This document shows, in pieces, positions 10,079-20,092 of a DNA stretch of 49,926 nt. Below the pieces are notes generated by a model. That model made no database searches, was not told the DNA's origin, and was given only the letters and a program-made list of their open reading frames with translations. Both the position numbers and the translations under genes were made by a program. The stretch's first letter is position 1; the number at the start of each line of letters is the position of its first letter. Source of the DNA: Acidobacteriota bacterium. GTDB lineage: Bacteria; Acidobacteriota; Terriglobia; Terriglobales; Acidobacteriaceae. Location of the stretch: positions 1 to 49,926 of the forward strand of contig JABCYV010000006.1 of the NCBI GenBank assembly GCA_013290025.1. Direction: 5' to 3'.

Positions 10079-11866
10079 CTAAGTTCCGGGGAGATGATTT
10101 TGTGCCTTTCCACTGCCCTCCGTGAGACTGACGAAATGATCGACTCCCTTGGGGGCGAAGCTCTCATTCAAACCGCTTGGCCAGCGCACCTCGATGCGGT
10201 CTACCCCGGTGCTTTCACCTAAACCGAAGTGAAGCCGCAGGTCATTGCTGGAAATGTAACTGGAGCCGCTGCGTACCTCCTGCACGAACTTCCGGCTGCC
10301 GGAGAATACGGTGACCTGGGCGCCGATACCATCACGGTTCGATTTCGTGCCCTCCAGCGTAACGCCCAGCCAATGATTCTTGTTAGCCGCCAGATTGACT
10401 AACAGCATGGGGGTTCCGCTCATGTTATTCACAACCGCCGACTGTCGGCCATCGTTCCAGAGATCGGCTATCGCCAATCCCCGGCTCGACGCCGGTTCCG
10501 TGCACCCTGGCCCAGCCTTCTGACTGATGTCCTTGAACTTTCCATCGCCGGTATTCCAATACAAAAGTCTCGGCTCTTTGTAGGAAGAGCCAAGATGCGC
10601 GGTGTCTACTTCCGGGTATACGTGGCCATTCACAGAGAGAATGTCCAGCCAGCCATCATTGTCGACGTCCAGAAACATGGCTCCCCAACCCAGATATTGT
10701 GTGTTGAGCCCCAGGCCGGCTTCGAAGATTCTGGAGGAAAATGTGCCATCTCCGTTGTTCCGGTATAGAGATGATCGGTCATCGGAGAAGTTAGTTTTGA
10801 AAATGTCCGGGCGGCCATCGCCATCGTAGTCGCCGATCGTGGCACCCATTCCGGCTTGCTCACGGCCATCTTCATCAAATGCGACTCCCGTCTCCGCACC
10901 GACGTCAGTAAATGTTCCGTCTTTATTATTTCTGTAGAGGATGCTGGGAGTGCTGTCGCATGCAACATAGATGTCGGGCCAGCCGTCATTGTTGTAGTCA
11001 AGTGTCGAAACACCTAAGCAGTAATGCCCATTAGTCTTCTCGATACCACTGGCTTTGCTGACGTCGGCGAACTTGCCGTTCCCCAGGTTGTGATAAAGCA
11101 CATTGGGCGTTGACGGAAGTCCGCGCGGCCCACACATGACGGGAGTCCCTTTCCAGATGCACATTACGCCCTCGCCTGGCTTGGGCGTGGTTGCCAGGTC
11201 AAAGTAGGCGTAGTTCGAAACCATCAGATCAAGTCTGCCGTCCCGGTCGTAATCGACGAACGCGCAACCCGCGCCCCAACTCTTGCCGTTTCCAGCCACC
11301 CCCGCATCAGCCGCGACCTCCTTGAACGTCCCATTGCGTTCGTTGTGGTAAAGGCGATTCTTCCCGTAGTAAGTGACGTACAGGTCATCATATCCGTCAT
11401 TGTCGTAATCCCCGACGCAGGCGCCTTGCCCCCAACCCGCCGCGGACAAGCCGGCTGCAGCGGTCACGTCGGTGAAGGTTCCGTCGTGATTGTTGTGATA
11501 GAGGTGACTTGTCGGCAGAGATTCATGCGCCGGCTTAGCCTCGAGCGTATCGCCATTGACCAGGAAAATGTCGGGCCAGCCATCGTGATCATAATCGAGG
11601 ATGGCCACCCCGCTCCCCGTAGTCTCGATGATGTACTTCTTCGTATTCACGCCGCCATTCACATTTTGCATCCGCAAGCCGGCTGGTTGGGCGACATCCA
11701 CAAACCACGCTGGACCGATGTTAGCTGTGCTGGGTGGGTAAGGGCCCTTTGCGCTTCGCTCAATCGGGGGAACGAACGCCGGCTGCACGATTTGGGCAGT
11801 CGCAATGCGCCCGGCCACAAGGCACAAAGATAAGAAAACACGGCTCGACCTACCCCACGCCAACAT
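10079..11866 (-). CDS. CRTAC1-like FG-GAP/VCBS repeat protein with C-terminal ASPIC/UnbV domain
   Basis: 595 aa; signal peptide; repeated Asp-rich loops DYDHDGWPDIFLVNGD, DYDNDGYDDLYVTYYG, DYDRDGRLDLMVSNYA, DYNNDGWPDIYVACDS, DYDGDGRPDIFKTNFS, DVDNDGWLDILSVNGH; C-terminus NRDGIGAQVTVFSGSRKFVQEVRSGSSYISSNDLRLHFGLG. Confidence 0.93.
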   Translation of the reverse strand: MLAWGRSSRVFLSLCLVAGRIATAQIVQPAFVPPIERSAKGPYPPSTANIGPAWFVDVAQPAGLRMQNVNGGVNTKKYIIETTGSGVAILDYDHDGWPDIFLVNGDTLEAKPAHESLPTSHLYHNNHDGTFTDVTAAAGLSAAGWGQGACVGDYDNDGYDDLYVTYYGKNRLYHNERNGTFKEVAADAGVAGNGKSWGAGCAFVDYDRDGRLDLMVSNYAYFDLATTPKPGEGVMCIWKGTPVMCGPRGLPSTPNVLYHNLGNGKFADVSKASGIEKTNGHYCLGVSTLDYNNDGWPDIYVACDSTPSILYRNNKDGTFTDVGAETGVAFDEDGREQAGMGATIGDYDGDGRPDIFKTNFSDDRSSLYRNNGDGTFSSRIFEAGLGLNTQYLGWGAMFLDVDNDGWLDILSVNGHVYPEVDTAHLGSSYKEPRLLYWNTGDGKFKDISQKAGPGCTEPASSRGLAIADLWNDGRQSAVVNNMSGTPMLLVNLAANKNHWLGVTLEGTKSNRDGIGAQVTVFSGSRKFVQEVRSGSSYISSNDLRLHFGLGESTGVDRIEVRWPSGLNESFAPKGVDHFVSLTEGSGKAQNHLPGT

Positions 11867-11924
11867 GAAGAAATCCTATCATCGCGTTGCCCGGTTAATT
11901 GCGGTCGGTAGTATTCTGGGCGCT

Positions 11925-12947
11925 ATGCGTGCCGGCTTTTTCATCCTTTTACTAGCACACGGTCTCTTCGCGCTCGCTCAATCCGCCCCATCCGTTGCCC
12001 CACCACCCTCATTGGAAGCTGCGCGGCAGAAATTGGAACACGGTCAGATCAAAGAGGCAATCGAGATGCTGCAACCGATGGCTGCGGCACAACCGCCCAT
12101 TCGGGGAGCCGCACATGAGTTGGGCGTCGCCTATTACCGGGCGGGAAAGTTGCTGCAGGCTGAACAGGCTTTTACCCAGGCGGAAAAGGAAGACCCGAAT
12201 GACATCGAGTCGGTACAGATGCATGGCCTAACGCTTTATCGTCTGGGCCGGCCGGCGGCGGCGATCCCATTCCTTGAGCGGGTTCGGCAATGGACCCCCG
12301 ACGCAAACGCCGACGCTAACTACGTCCTCGGCCTTTGCTATTTGAACTCTCAACGTTACGACGACGCCCGTGCCGCTTTTGCCGCTCAGTACGGTGTTGC
12401 TCCCAACTCGGGTGCCGCATATCTGCTGTCCGCGACCATGCTTATGCACGCCAACCTTCCCGAACTCGCTGCTCAAGCCGCACAGAAGGCCTTGGAGCAA
12501 ACTCCAAAGCTTCCGTTGGCCCACTTCATGCTTGGTGAGGTCTATCTTTACAAATCTGATGTCGACCGCGCCAGGCAGGAATTTGAACAGGAACGAGAGA
12601 TCAATCCTACCTATCCTGCCATCTATGACCGGCTGGGAGATGTTTATTTGCGAACCGGCAAATACCAGGAAGCACAACAATCGCTCGCCAAGGCAATCTC
12701 GCTCGACACCTCCAGCACCGGCCCTTTTATCCTGATGGGTAAAGTTCTCTTGAAAAAGGATGACCCGCAAACTGCGGCCATGTATCTCCAACACGCCGAA
12801 AAGATGGATCCCGCTAACTACATTACCCACACGCTGCTCGGCCAGGCCTACCGCAGTCTCGGCAGAGAAGCGGAAGCAAAAGCTGAAATCGACGCAGCCT
12901 CGAAGATCCAGGCCTCCAGCGAGCTGAAGTTAGAACCGGTCCAGTAG
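11925..12947 (+). CDS. Secreted tetratricopeptide-repeat protein
   Basis: The ORF extends from 11805, but the signal peptide MRAGFFILLLAHGLFALAQ starts at 11925, which avoids overlap with the divergent gene at 11866; several TPRs (e.g. LAHFMLGEVYLYKSDVDRARQEFEQEREINPTYPAIYDRLGDVYLRTGKYQEAQQSLAKAISLD). Confidence 0.88.
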   Translation: MRAGFFILLLAHGLFALAQSAPSVAPPPSLEAARQKLEHGQIKEAIEMLQPMAAAQPPIRGAAHELGVAYYRAGKLLQAEQAFTQAEKEDPNDIESVQMHGLTLYRLGRPAAAIPFLERVRQWTPDANADANYVLGLCYLNSQRYDDARAAFAAQYGVAPNSGAAYLLSATMLMHANLPELAAQAAQKALEQTPKLPLAHFMLGEVYLYKSDVDRARQEFEQEREINPTYPAIYDRLGDVYLRTGKYQEAQQSLAKAISLDTSSTGPFILMGKVLLKKDDPQTAAMYLQHAEKMDPANYITHTLLGQAYRSLGREAEAKAEIDAASKIQASSELKLEPVQ

Positions 12948-13174
12948 CGGAACCAACTGCTTATTTTGGCGCTGACCATGCTTCGCCCTAGACTGTCCGT
13001 CTCTGTTTGCAGAGATGAGATGTTATGTCTTCTGCCATGCGTCAAATGCTGGCGACGCTACCGTATCGATGAGGACAATTGTCTCCAAGAAAAGAGCAAC
13101 CCAGCATCCAGATTCTGCATCTAGCGCATCGTTTTCCTAAGGTGTTTTCCACGCAGAATACAAGGAGTGTTCCC

Positions 13175-16100
13175 ATGCGGAATAAGGGTGCGAGTGCTTA
13201 TGCGTGTCTTGCGGGCCGTGGCTGGCTGCAACGCGAATCGAACCTGCTACTCATCGTAGCGTTGGCTTTTCTTACCGTGGGAGCATTGCGTCCCGCGTTC
13301 TCGCAAGCCGTTTACGGATCGATTTTCGGAACCGTTACCGACAACACCGGTGCAGTCATCCCCAATGCAACCATCACCGTTACTGACATTGCTAAAGGAG
13401 TCTCGGTCACTACCCAGACCAACGACAGCGGACAATACACCATGCAACACCTCATTCCTGACACCTATCAGGTACAGGTCGAGGTGACAGGATTCCAGAA
13501 GGCGACTGTGGACGGCATCATCGTGTATGCGGATACTTCGCCTAAAGTGGATGTCCAGTTGACCGTCGGCACCGTCAGCCAGACAGTGAGCGTGACCTCG
13601 GAAGCGCCGCTTTTGCAAACGGAGCGCACCGACGTGGCCACAATTCTGAATGATCGTGCTGTGGAAAACCTCCCTAATCTGAACCGGAACTTTACCGCCT
13701 TCGAGCTGCTCACCCCCGGGACCAGCTACATTGGCTGGAATGTAAGCGAAGCAGAGAATCCGCAGCGCAGCCAGCAGATCGAAGTCAACGGCCAACTCCC
13801 CTTCGCAACCGGCTACGAACTTGACGGTACCGACAATCAGGACCCAGTCATCGGTATCGCCGTTATCAATCCCAACCTCGACGCGGTGTCGGAGATGAAG
13901 GTCACTTCGCAGAACTACGACGCGGAGTTCGGCAAGGCTGTCGCGGGGCTGGTCACGGCGCAGACAAAATCAGGCAGCAACACTTTCCATGGCTCCGCTT
14001 TTGAGTTTCGGCGTTCCGACGCGACTCAGGCTCGCGACCCGTTTACGCAGTTCGCCCGCGATCCTCTGACCGGCCGATTCATTCCTTCTACCATGCACAA
14101 TCAATTTGGTGGTTCGTTCGGCGGCCCCATCAAAAAGGACAAACTCTTCTTTTTCTTAGACTATGAAGGCCTGCGCGAAAGAACCGGACAGTCTTTTCTG
14201 CAGAGTGTGCCGACAGCGTTGGCCAAAAGCACTTGCAGCTCCACGACTGGCCCGGGATGCAACCTGAGTGACTATCTTTCTCTGGGACAAATCTTTGATC
14301 CAACAACCGGTAATCCGAACGACGGGACCGGTCGCACGGCCTTCACCGGAAACATTATTCCGAACAGCAGGCTTTCGCTGCCAGTTGTAAACCTGATGAA
14401 CCTTTTGCCGGCGCCGAATTTTGGAGTTCCCAGCCTAACAACGCAGAATTATCTGGCCTCCGGCTCCGGAAGGTTCGATACCAACCAGGCAGATGTGCGT
14501 GTCGACCACCAGCTCTCGCAGAACACTCACCTTTTCGGCCGCTACACGTTCTTTGACTCTTCACTGAACGGTGCCCCGGTTTTCGGCCCTGCTGGAGGAA
14601 AGGGCTTTGGCAGCAATGGATTTGCCGGCACCGACAAAGGGCGGACTCACAGCCTCGCCGCTGGTTTCGACCACACTTTTTCCACAACCTGGCTGACTGA
14701 CGTTCGATTTGGTTGGTTCCGCTGGCACATTAACGAGCTGCAGCCCGGCTTCAATCAGCCGCTGGGAACACAATTGGGCATTCCCGGAGTGAATCAGGGG
14801 GACCTGTCTCTGAATGGCGGCCTGCCACAGTTCAATATCAAGGGACTTACAGATGTCGGATCGTCTGCTGCCTACGGAACCACTGCTGCCCAATTCCTCG
14901 AGAAAGAAGATCAGTACCAGTTGGTAAACAACTGGAGTCACTCCATGGGACGGCACAACATCAAGTTTGGCGCAGATGTGCGCTACGCGCTCCAGCACCT
15001 GGTCGGTCTTGACAATAACAACGTACGCACCGGCAACTTCCATTTTGACCCGATCAATACCGGAAGCTCTACCTCTGCCGGGGTTGGCCTCGCGACGTTT
15101 CTACTTGGTGACGTGACCGCATTTCAGCGCACCCAGACCCAAAACACTAGTGCGGCGGAACGGCAGAAACGGATGTTCTACTACGCTCAGGACACCTGGC
15201 GTATCGCCAACAATGTCACCATTAATTATGGCTTGCGTTGGGAGATCTACTTCCCGGAGACGGTTAACGGCCGCGGCCGGGGCGGTTTGCTGGACCTCAA
15301 CACAGGTAATATCCGCATCGCCGGTTTCGGACCATACGGCACGAACCTGAATGTAAAGAAGAGCTTTACAAACTTCGCACCACGTGTGGGCGTGAGCTGG
15401 CAAGCCAAGAAAAACACCGTTGTCCGTGCCGGCTACGGTCGCGTATATGGGATGGGATGGTCGGGCGATATTTTTGGAGAAGTGCTTACTTTCTCATTTC
15501 CGACACAGGTATCACAGAACTTGAACGCGGGAACGACCTTCGGTTCGCTGTTCAATCTTACAAACGGACCGCCGGGGTTCGTATTCCCGCCTATTCCGGC
15601 AAACGGCAACTTTCCGCTCCCGAACGGTATCGGCGTACCCACCAGGCCTCTGTACATGCGTATTCCTACGTTAGACGCGTGGAATTTGGCTATTCAGCAT
15701 GAACTCACCCAGAGTATGGCGCTGCAGATCGCCTATGTAGGCAGTCACGGTGTCCACAACATGTTCGATTCTTCCAACCAATTCGACCCTAACGAGCCGA
15801 CCATTGCGGGCTTCGGCCAGATCAACCCGTTAACTGGCATGGCTTTCACGACAGATGATCGCCATCCGTATTTCAACGGCGATGCGCAGCAGCTAGGGGT
15901 CGGTTTCGGCCATCCCTTCGGCTGGACTCAGGGCATTCGCTATAACGCAAATTTGGCCACTAGCAACTACAATGCCCTGCAGACAAAACTGGAGAAGCGC
16001 TTCAGCAACGGAGTTCAGTTCCTGGCTCACTATACCTGGTCTCGTTCCATGACGCACGAGTCGGACTACTTTTTCATCGATCCGCGTGTCGGCTATGGGG

Positions 16101-16735
16101 CCAGTTATTACAATCGTCGCAACGCGTTTGTGCTAGCGGGAAACTGGGACCTGCCAATTGGCAAAGGCCGGGCTTTCGGCGGCAATGTTCCAGGATGGCT
16201 CAACCAGGTGATCGGTGGTTTCAACCTGAATGGAACCCTGAGTTGGGAAAGCGGGTTGCCGTTCACGCCTTCCTACAACGAATGCGGTAACGATCGCGAT
16301 ACCGGCCCTTGCCGGGTGAGTCACATCGATGGGAGTCCCGACTACGGATTGGGGGCTGGATCGTTCGATCCGATCACACACACAGTACAGTATTTCGCGT
16401 CGGTACCCGCGTTGACCACGAATGGCCAGGTGGAAGGTCCCTTTGTCCGGCCCGCAATCGGCACGTTTGGCAACATCTTTCGCAACTCTCTCGTCGGGCC
16501 GGGCTTCTTCAATACCGACCTGTCCCTTCAAAAGGCGTTTGTGCTCACCGAGGCCGTGCGCCTGAAATTCAGGGTTGATGCTTTCAATGCATTTAATAAC
16601 AGGGAGCTCGGGCAGCCGAACTCGTGCGTGGATTGTCCGGCCAGTCAGAATCCTGGAAGGATCACCGACATCATGGCTTCTCAGGACGGAACCACCATGC
16701 GGCGTCTGCAGTTCGCCGTGCGTGTGGAATTCTAG
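13175..16735 (+). CDS. TonB-dependent receptor with N-terminal carboxypeptidase-regulatory-like domain (Oar/SusC-like)
   Basis: ATG 13175 follows AAGGAG; AVYGSIFGTVTDNTGAVIPNATITVTDIAKGV (CarboxypepD_reg-like) then plug/barrel (NQFGGSFGGPIKKDKLFFFLDYEG, C-terminal ...RLQFAVRVEF). ORF track start at 13079 is an upstream TTG. Confidence 0.95.
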   Translation: MRNKGASAYACLAGRGWLQRESNLLLIVALAFLTVGALRPAFSQAVYGSIFGTVTDNTGAVIPNATITVTDIAKGVSVTTQTNDSGQYTMQHLIPDTYQVQVEVTGFQKATVDGIIVYADTSPKVDVQLTVGTVSQTVSVTSEAPLLQTERTDVATILNDRAVENLPNLNRNFTAFELLTPGTSYIGWNVSEAENPQRSQQIEVNGQLPFATGYELDGTDNQDPVIGIAVINPNLDAVSEMKVTSQNYDAEFGKAVAGLVTAQTKSGSNTFHGSAFEFRRSDATQARDPFTQFARDPLTGRFIPSTMHNQFGGSFGGPIKKDKLFFFLDYEGLRERTGQSFLQSVPTALAKSTCSSTTGPGCNLSDYLSLGQIFDPTTGNPNDGTGRTAFTGNIIPNSRLSLPVVNLMNLLPAPNFGVPSLTTQNYLASGSGRFDTNQADVRVDHQLSQNTHLFGRYTFFDSSLNGAPVFGPAGGKGFGSNGFAGTDKGRTHSLAAGFDHTFSTTWLTDVRFGWFRWHINELQPGFNQPLGTQLGIPGVNQGDLSLNGGLPQFNIKGLTDVGSSAAYGTTAAQFLEKEDQYQLVNNWSHSMGRHNIKFGADVRYALQHLVGLDNNNVRTGNFHFDPINTGSSTSAGVGLATFLLGDVTAFQRTQTQNTSAAERQKRMFYYAQDTWRIANNVTINYGLRWEIYFPETVNGRGRGGLLDLNTGNIRIAGFGPYGTNLNVKKSFTNFAPRVGVSWQAKKNTVVRAGYGRVYGMGWSGDIFGEVLTFSFPTQVSQNLNAGTTFGSLFNLTNGPPGFVFPPIPANGNFPLPNGIGVPTRPLYMRIPTLDAWNLAIQHELTQSMALQIAYVGSHGVHNMFDSSNQFDPNEPTIAGFGQINPLTGMAFTTDDRHPYFNGDAQQLGVGFGHPFGWTQGIRYNANLATSNYNALQTKLEKRFSNGVQFLAHYTWSRSMTHESDYFFIDPRVGYGASYYNRRNAFVLAGNWDLPIGKGRAFGGNVPGWLNQVIGGFNLNGTLSWESGLPFTPSYNECGNDRDTGPCRVSHIDGSPDYGLGAGSFDPITHTVQYFASVPALTTNGQVEGPFVRPAIGTFGNIFRNSLVGPGFFNTDLSLQKAFVLTEAVRLKFRVDAFNAFNNRELGQPNSCVDCPASQNPGRITDIMASQDGTTMRRLQFAVRVEF

Positions 16736-16831
16736 AGCCGGGCGCGGTAGGGAAGCTACGATTTAGGATGAATTTGAGGTAAGCATTTGCACGGGGGGAC
16801 GCGCGCGCCTACATCGACGCCGGTGCGTCAG

Positions 16832-19501
16832 CTAATTTTCTGGCGAAAAGCTCACGACGATCGTGGCGTGTTGGTAGCTAGTTGAGGCAAAGTCTGCTCC
16901 GGATTCGTCAGGCTTGAGCCGGTCGACCTTGGGTTGGCCGAGCTCGAGCTGATAGAGACCCGGGGAAACTTTCTTTAGCACCGCCCCTTGAACATTCTTG
17001 ATAGTCCAAGGCGTCGCAAGTTCCAAAGTAGACGCCAAGGAGGGAACAAAGTCGACTTCGATGGTGTACGTCTGTCGATTAAGATGAGTCCCCGTGATTT
17101 TGACGCCGCGGCTGGGATCGCCCGGCACGGGACTTGTGATCGGAGGAAGGAGTGAAACTCCGCCCGCGTAGCGAATCGAGAGATGCGTGTCGCCATGCGG
17201 CAGCTCGAATTCGACTTTGACGTGGGTGTCCTGGGAGTGCTGCTCTAACGAAACAGGAATTGCTTTGTTTCCCAGACGCGCATCCACCAGTCGAGCGCCC
17301 AGAGGCACTTCGGGGCCGAACACCATTTTGGTCCCCGATCCGTCATTGTGCAGACGAAGGTCCAGCCCATCCTCCGATCGCGTCAAGACAATATTGATTT
17401 GCGCCTGGCGTAGGCGAAGGTGCTGCAGGGTCACCTTGTCCCACGCGGGCGGCAGGTGCGGTGAGAACGATATTTGGTTGGACTCTCCATTCACTTCTAG
17501 CCCGAGCAGGTTGTGCACGGCGGTTGTTAAGAAAGCGGCGGAAGACCAAGTCTGTTCTGGCACCGACTCAAGTTCTTCATGATAGAAGTCTCCTGCCAGG
17601 GCCTCATGCATGTGCCCGAGCGAATCCAAAGAACTCCACGGAACGAGTGAGTTCCAGATCGGCAGCGCAGTCGCTGGACGGTGGGCATCCCAGAACGCGG
17701 ACGCAACTGCAGCCGTCGAGATTCCCCAGACGCTTCCCTTCGAATAAGAGTTCGGATCATACCTGCTTCCGCCCTGAGGGAGGCCGCGCGTACCCCAGTC
17801 GGTCTGATATTTCGAGGAAGCGAGTTGATCAAGTACTGACTCTCGTTGCTCTGCACTGAAAAGAGCTTGCGCAAGGACGCGGCTAGGACCAATGTCCCGG
17901 TCGACCACGGGCGCGCCCGAACGTGTGTATCCGCTCACCCAGAAGTCATCGCCTTTGCTCCAATAACGTTTCGCAATGGAGGCAGCGGCCTTCTGCCCGG
18001 CGAGTCTCGCTTCGGCGGCCTCAGAATCGCGTCCAGTCGAGGCCGCCATGTGAGCAAAATCTTCCGCGGCCTCAACCCAACCAGCGGAAAGCTGCAGGTC
18101 ATCGCTCAGGCTATCCTGCTCGTTGCCTCCTTCTTTATTTGCAGGAATACGCGGAAGGCCATCCTTGGAATCCAGGAGTGAGCGGCAGTAGTCGTAAGCA
18201 GCTTGCATCGAAGCCCAGTGAATCTTGAGGAAGTCTTTGTCTCCCGTGGCTTCGAGATAAGCACGCACGGTGCTGAGATATTGGAATGTAATGTCCACAT
18301 GGACATACATGTAGGGATACTTCCCAGCCCAATCCAGCAGACTAGCGCTCTGTGAAAGTTCGTGCCAGATCATCCCAGTTTTCTGATCTTGATATTTGAT
18401 GATGAATTCAAGCACCTCGCGCGCCCTGGAGAATTGGCCTTCGCTGAGCAAGGCTCGAACCGCAACCAGTTCATCGCCGGCGAAAAACCAGGCATACTGC
18501 GGACGGCGAGCTTTGCGGGAGGGGCCGTATCCTCCAACCGAACCACAGCCGAGATCGGCGTTGCATACCCACGCCTGATCGAGTGCAACTTCGGCCCAGG
18601 CAAACGCTTGGTTCACGGCTGGATCGGGAGTTTCGATTTGCAAAGCTTCGTTTTGGAGTTCGGCGTAATGGGTGGTTGCATTGCGCTCTAGTTCAGCGTA
18701 GGAATCCGCGAGAGTCTTTGCCAGTGCAGCCCGGTCTCCGGCGGCGACGTTTGCAGCGATGATCACTTTGGCGGATCCATGGTGCGGCTTGCCGCCTGCC
18801 CGCAGTGTGAATGCGACGGTTGGCTCTCCCGATGTGCGTCGAGCGCTATTTGAGGTCTCATCGTGGGCGATGATATCCGCAGAGCCGATGGCTGCAGTAA
18901 ATCGGTGAGTGGGTTCCGAAAGAACATACGAGGATGACGCGGCGTCCCAATTGATTTCCTGGCCACCGAGCGAGGCTGGCCACATCAGGTCAAGAATCTG
19001 GGCGAAACGGACGACGATATTTAGAGGTCGATTACTCTCCACGTCATAGCTGATGATGGCGCCGGGCTCGTCGAGTGGAACGAAGAGTTTCTCACGCACG
19101 ATGAAATCCGATCCGAGATAGGTCCGAGTTATTGATTCTGGCGAGTACGTAATCCTGCGAAGTATTGCGGGGCCATCGATTTCCGTGGTTGTCTCAGCCG
19201 GGCGGAAACTTACTCTATATGCTTTCAAGATCTGAACCGGATAGGCCCACATTTCCAAGCCGTTGTTGGAGTAGCCCAGCACCGAAGCCCTCCGCCCATG
19301 AACTGCGATGAATCGGGTGGTCGAGAGACTGTCCCAAACAAGCTGTGACCTGTCTCGAGCGGCGTGCTGTTGAGCTTTGCCGGTCTGCGGAAATGCACAC
19401 ACGACGCACGATGCAAATAACAGTGCGGCGAATCTATGCGCGAACCGCGCTGTGTCTTGCGGGCAGAAGCGTCTGATCGAAGAGGCAGCGCCAGGAACCA
19501 T
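16832..19501 (-). CDS. Secreted six-hairpin-type glycoside hydrolase, paralogue of 7559..10075
   Basis: 889 aa; shares architecture and motifs with the 838-aa protein (NQAFAWAEVALDQAW, YAWFFAGDELVAVRALLSEGQFSRAREVLEFIIKYQDQKTGMIWHELSQSASLLDW, PEQTWSSAAFLTTAV). Confidence 0.85.
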   Translation of the reverse strand: MVPGAASSIRRFCPQDTARFAHRFAALLFASCVVCAFPQTGKAQQHAARDRSQLVWDSLSTTRFIAVHGRRASVLGYSNNGLEMWAYPVQILKAYRVSFRPAETTTEIDGPAILRRITYSPESITRTYLGSDFIVREKLFVPLDEPGAIISYDVESNRPLNIVVRFAQILDLMWPASLGGQEINWDAASSSYVLSEPTHRFTAAIGSADIIAHDETSNSARRTSGEPTVAFTLRAGGKPHHGSAKVIIAANVAAGDRAALAKTLADSYAELERNATTHYAELQNEALQIETPDPAVNQAFAWAEVALDQAWVCNADLGCGSVGGYGPSRKARRPQYAWFFAGDELVAVRALLSEGQFSRAREVLEFIIKYQDQKTGMIWHELSQSASLLDWAGKYPYMYVHVDITFQYLSTVRAYLEATGDKDFLKIHWASMQAAYDYCRSLLDSKDGLPRIPANKEGGNEQDSLSDDLQLSAGWVEAAEDFAHMAASTGRDSEAAEARLAGQKAAASIAKRYWSKGDDFWVSGYTRSGAPVVDRDIGPSRVLAQALFSAEQRESVLDQLASSKYQTDWGTRGLPQGGSRYDPNSYSKGSVWGISTAAVASAFWDAHRPATALPIWNSLVPWSSLDSLGHMHEALAGDFYHEELESVPEQTWSSAAFLTTAVHNLLGLEVNGESNQISFSPHLPPAWDKVTLQHLRLRQAQINIVLTRSEDGLDLRLHNDGSGTKMVFGPEVPLGARLVDARLGNKAIPVSLEQHSQDTHVKVEFELPHGDTHLSIRYAGGVSLLPPITSPVPGDPSRGVKITGTHLNRQTYTIEVDFVPSLASTLELATPWTIKNVQGAVLKKVSPGLYQLELGQPKVDRLKPDESGADFASTSYQHATIVVSFSPEN

Positions 19502-19595
19502 AGGGGGAGAGTGTATGCCAAGTCGTTACCTACTGGTGATCCAGGCAAACTGGAACCGAACCCAGCCAGTCGATGCCCGAAGCTAGCTTGTTACA

Positions 19596-19937
19596 ATGCG
19601 CGAAAAGGAATCTCCCATGCCCTTTGTGGACACAAGCAGTCTTCCGGTCATCGAGCGATTACCCGGTTGGAAGGGACGCTATTTTCACTCGCCGAACATG
19701 ACCTTCGCGCATTACGATTTCACACGCGGCTCTTCCATTCACGAGCACTTTCATCCTGAGGAAGAGGTCTACGAGGTGATCCAGGGTGAGCTTGAAGTGA
19801 CCATCGACGGTGTGGCCCAAGTCGCCCGAGCAGGCCTGGTTGCGATCGTGCCGAGCAATGCCCTTCACTCGGTCAAGGCCCTTACTGACGGGCGGGCGAT
19901 TATCGTCGATCATCCGGCCAGACTCGATTTCGGCTAG
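19596..19937 (+). CDS. Cupin-domain protein
   Basis: 113 aa; ...GSSIHEHFHPEEEVYEVIQGELEVTIDGVAQVARAGLVAIVPSNALHSVKALTDGRAIIVDHP, with the cupin His/Glu metal-binding pattern. Confidence 0.92.
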   Translation: MREKESPMPFVDTSSLPVIERLPGWKGRYFHSPNMTFAHYDFTRGSSIHEHFHPEEEVYEVIQGELEVTIDGVAQVARAGLVAIVPSNALHSVKALTDGRAIIVDHPARLDFG

Positions 19938-20092
19938 GTGCAACCCCTGGGCGCAGGATTTGTCGTCCCCTGAAAAAGCGCCGAATTCTCGCAAGCAGAC
20001 CATTGCCCGTCTCACCGCCGCGCCGCGTCCGGTATATAATCGCGTGATTTTTCGGGGGGCACTCTGCCCACCCGATCTCTGCCGAAAAAGAA

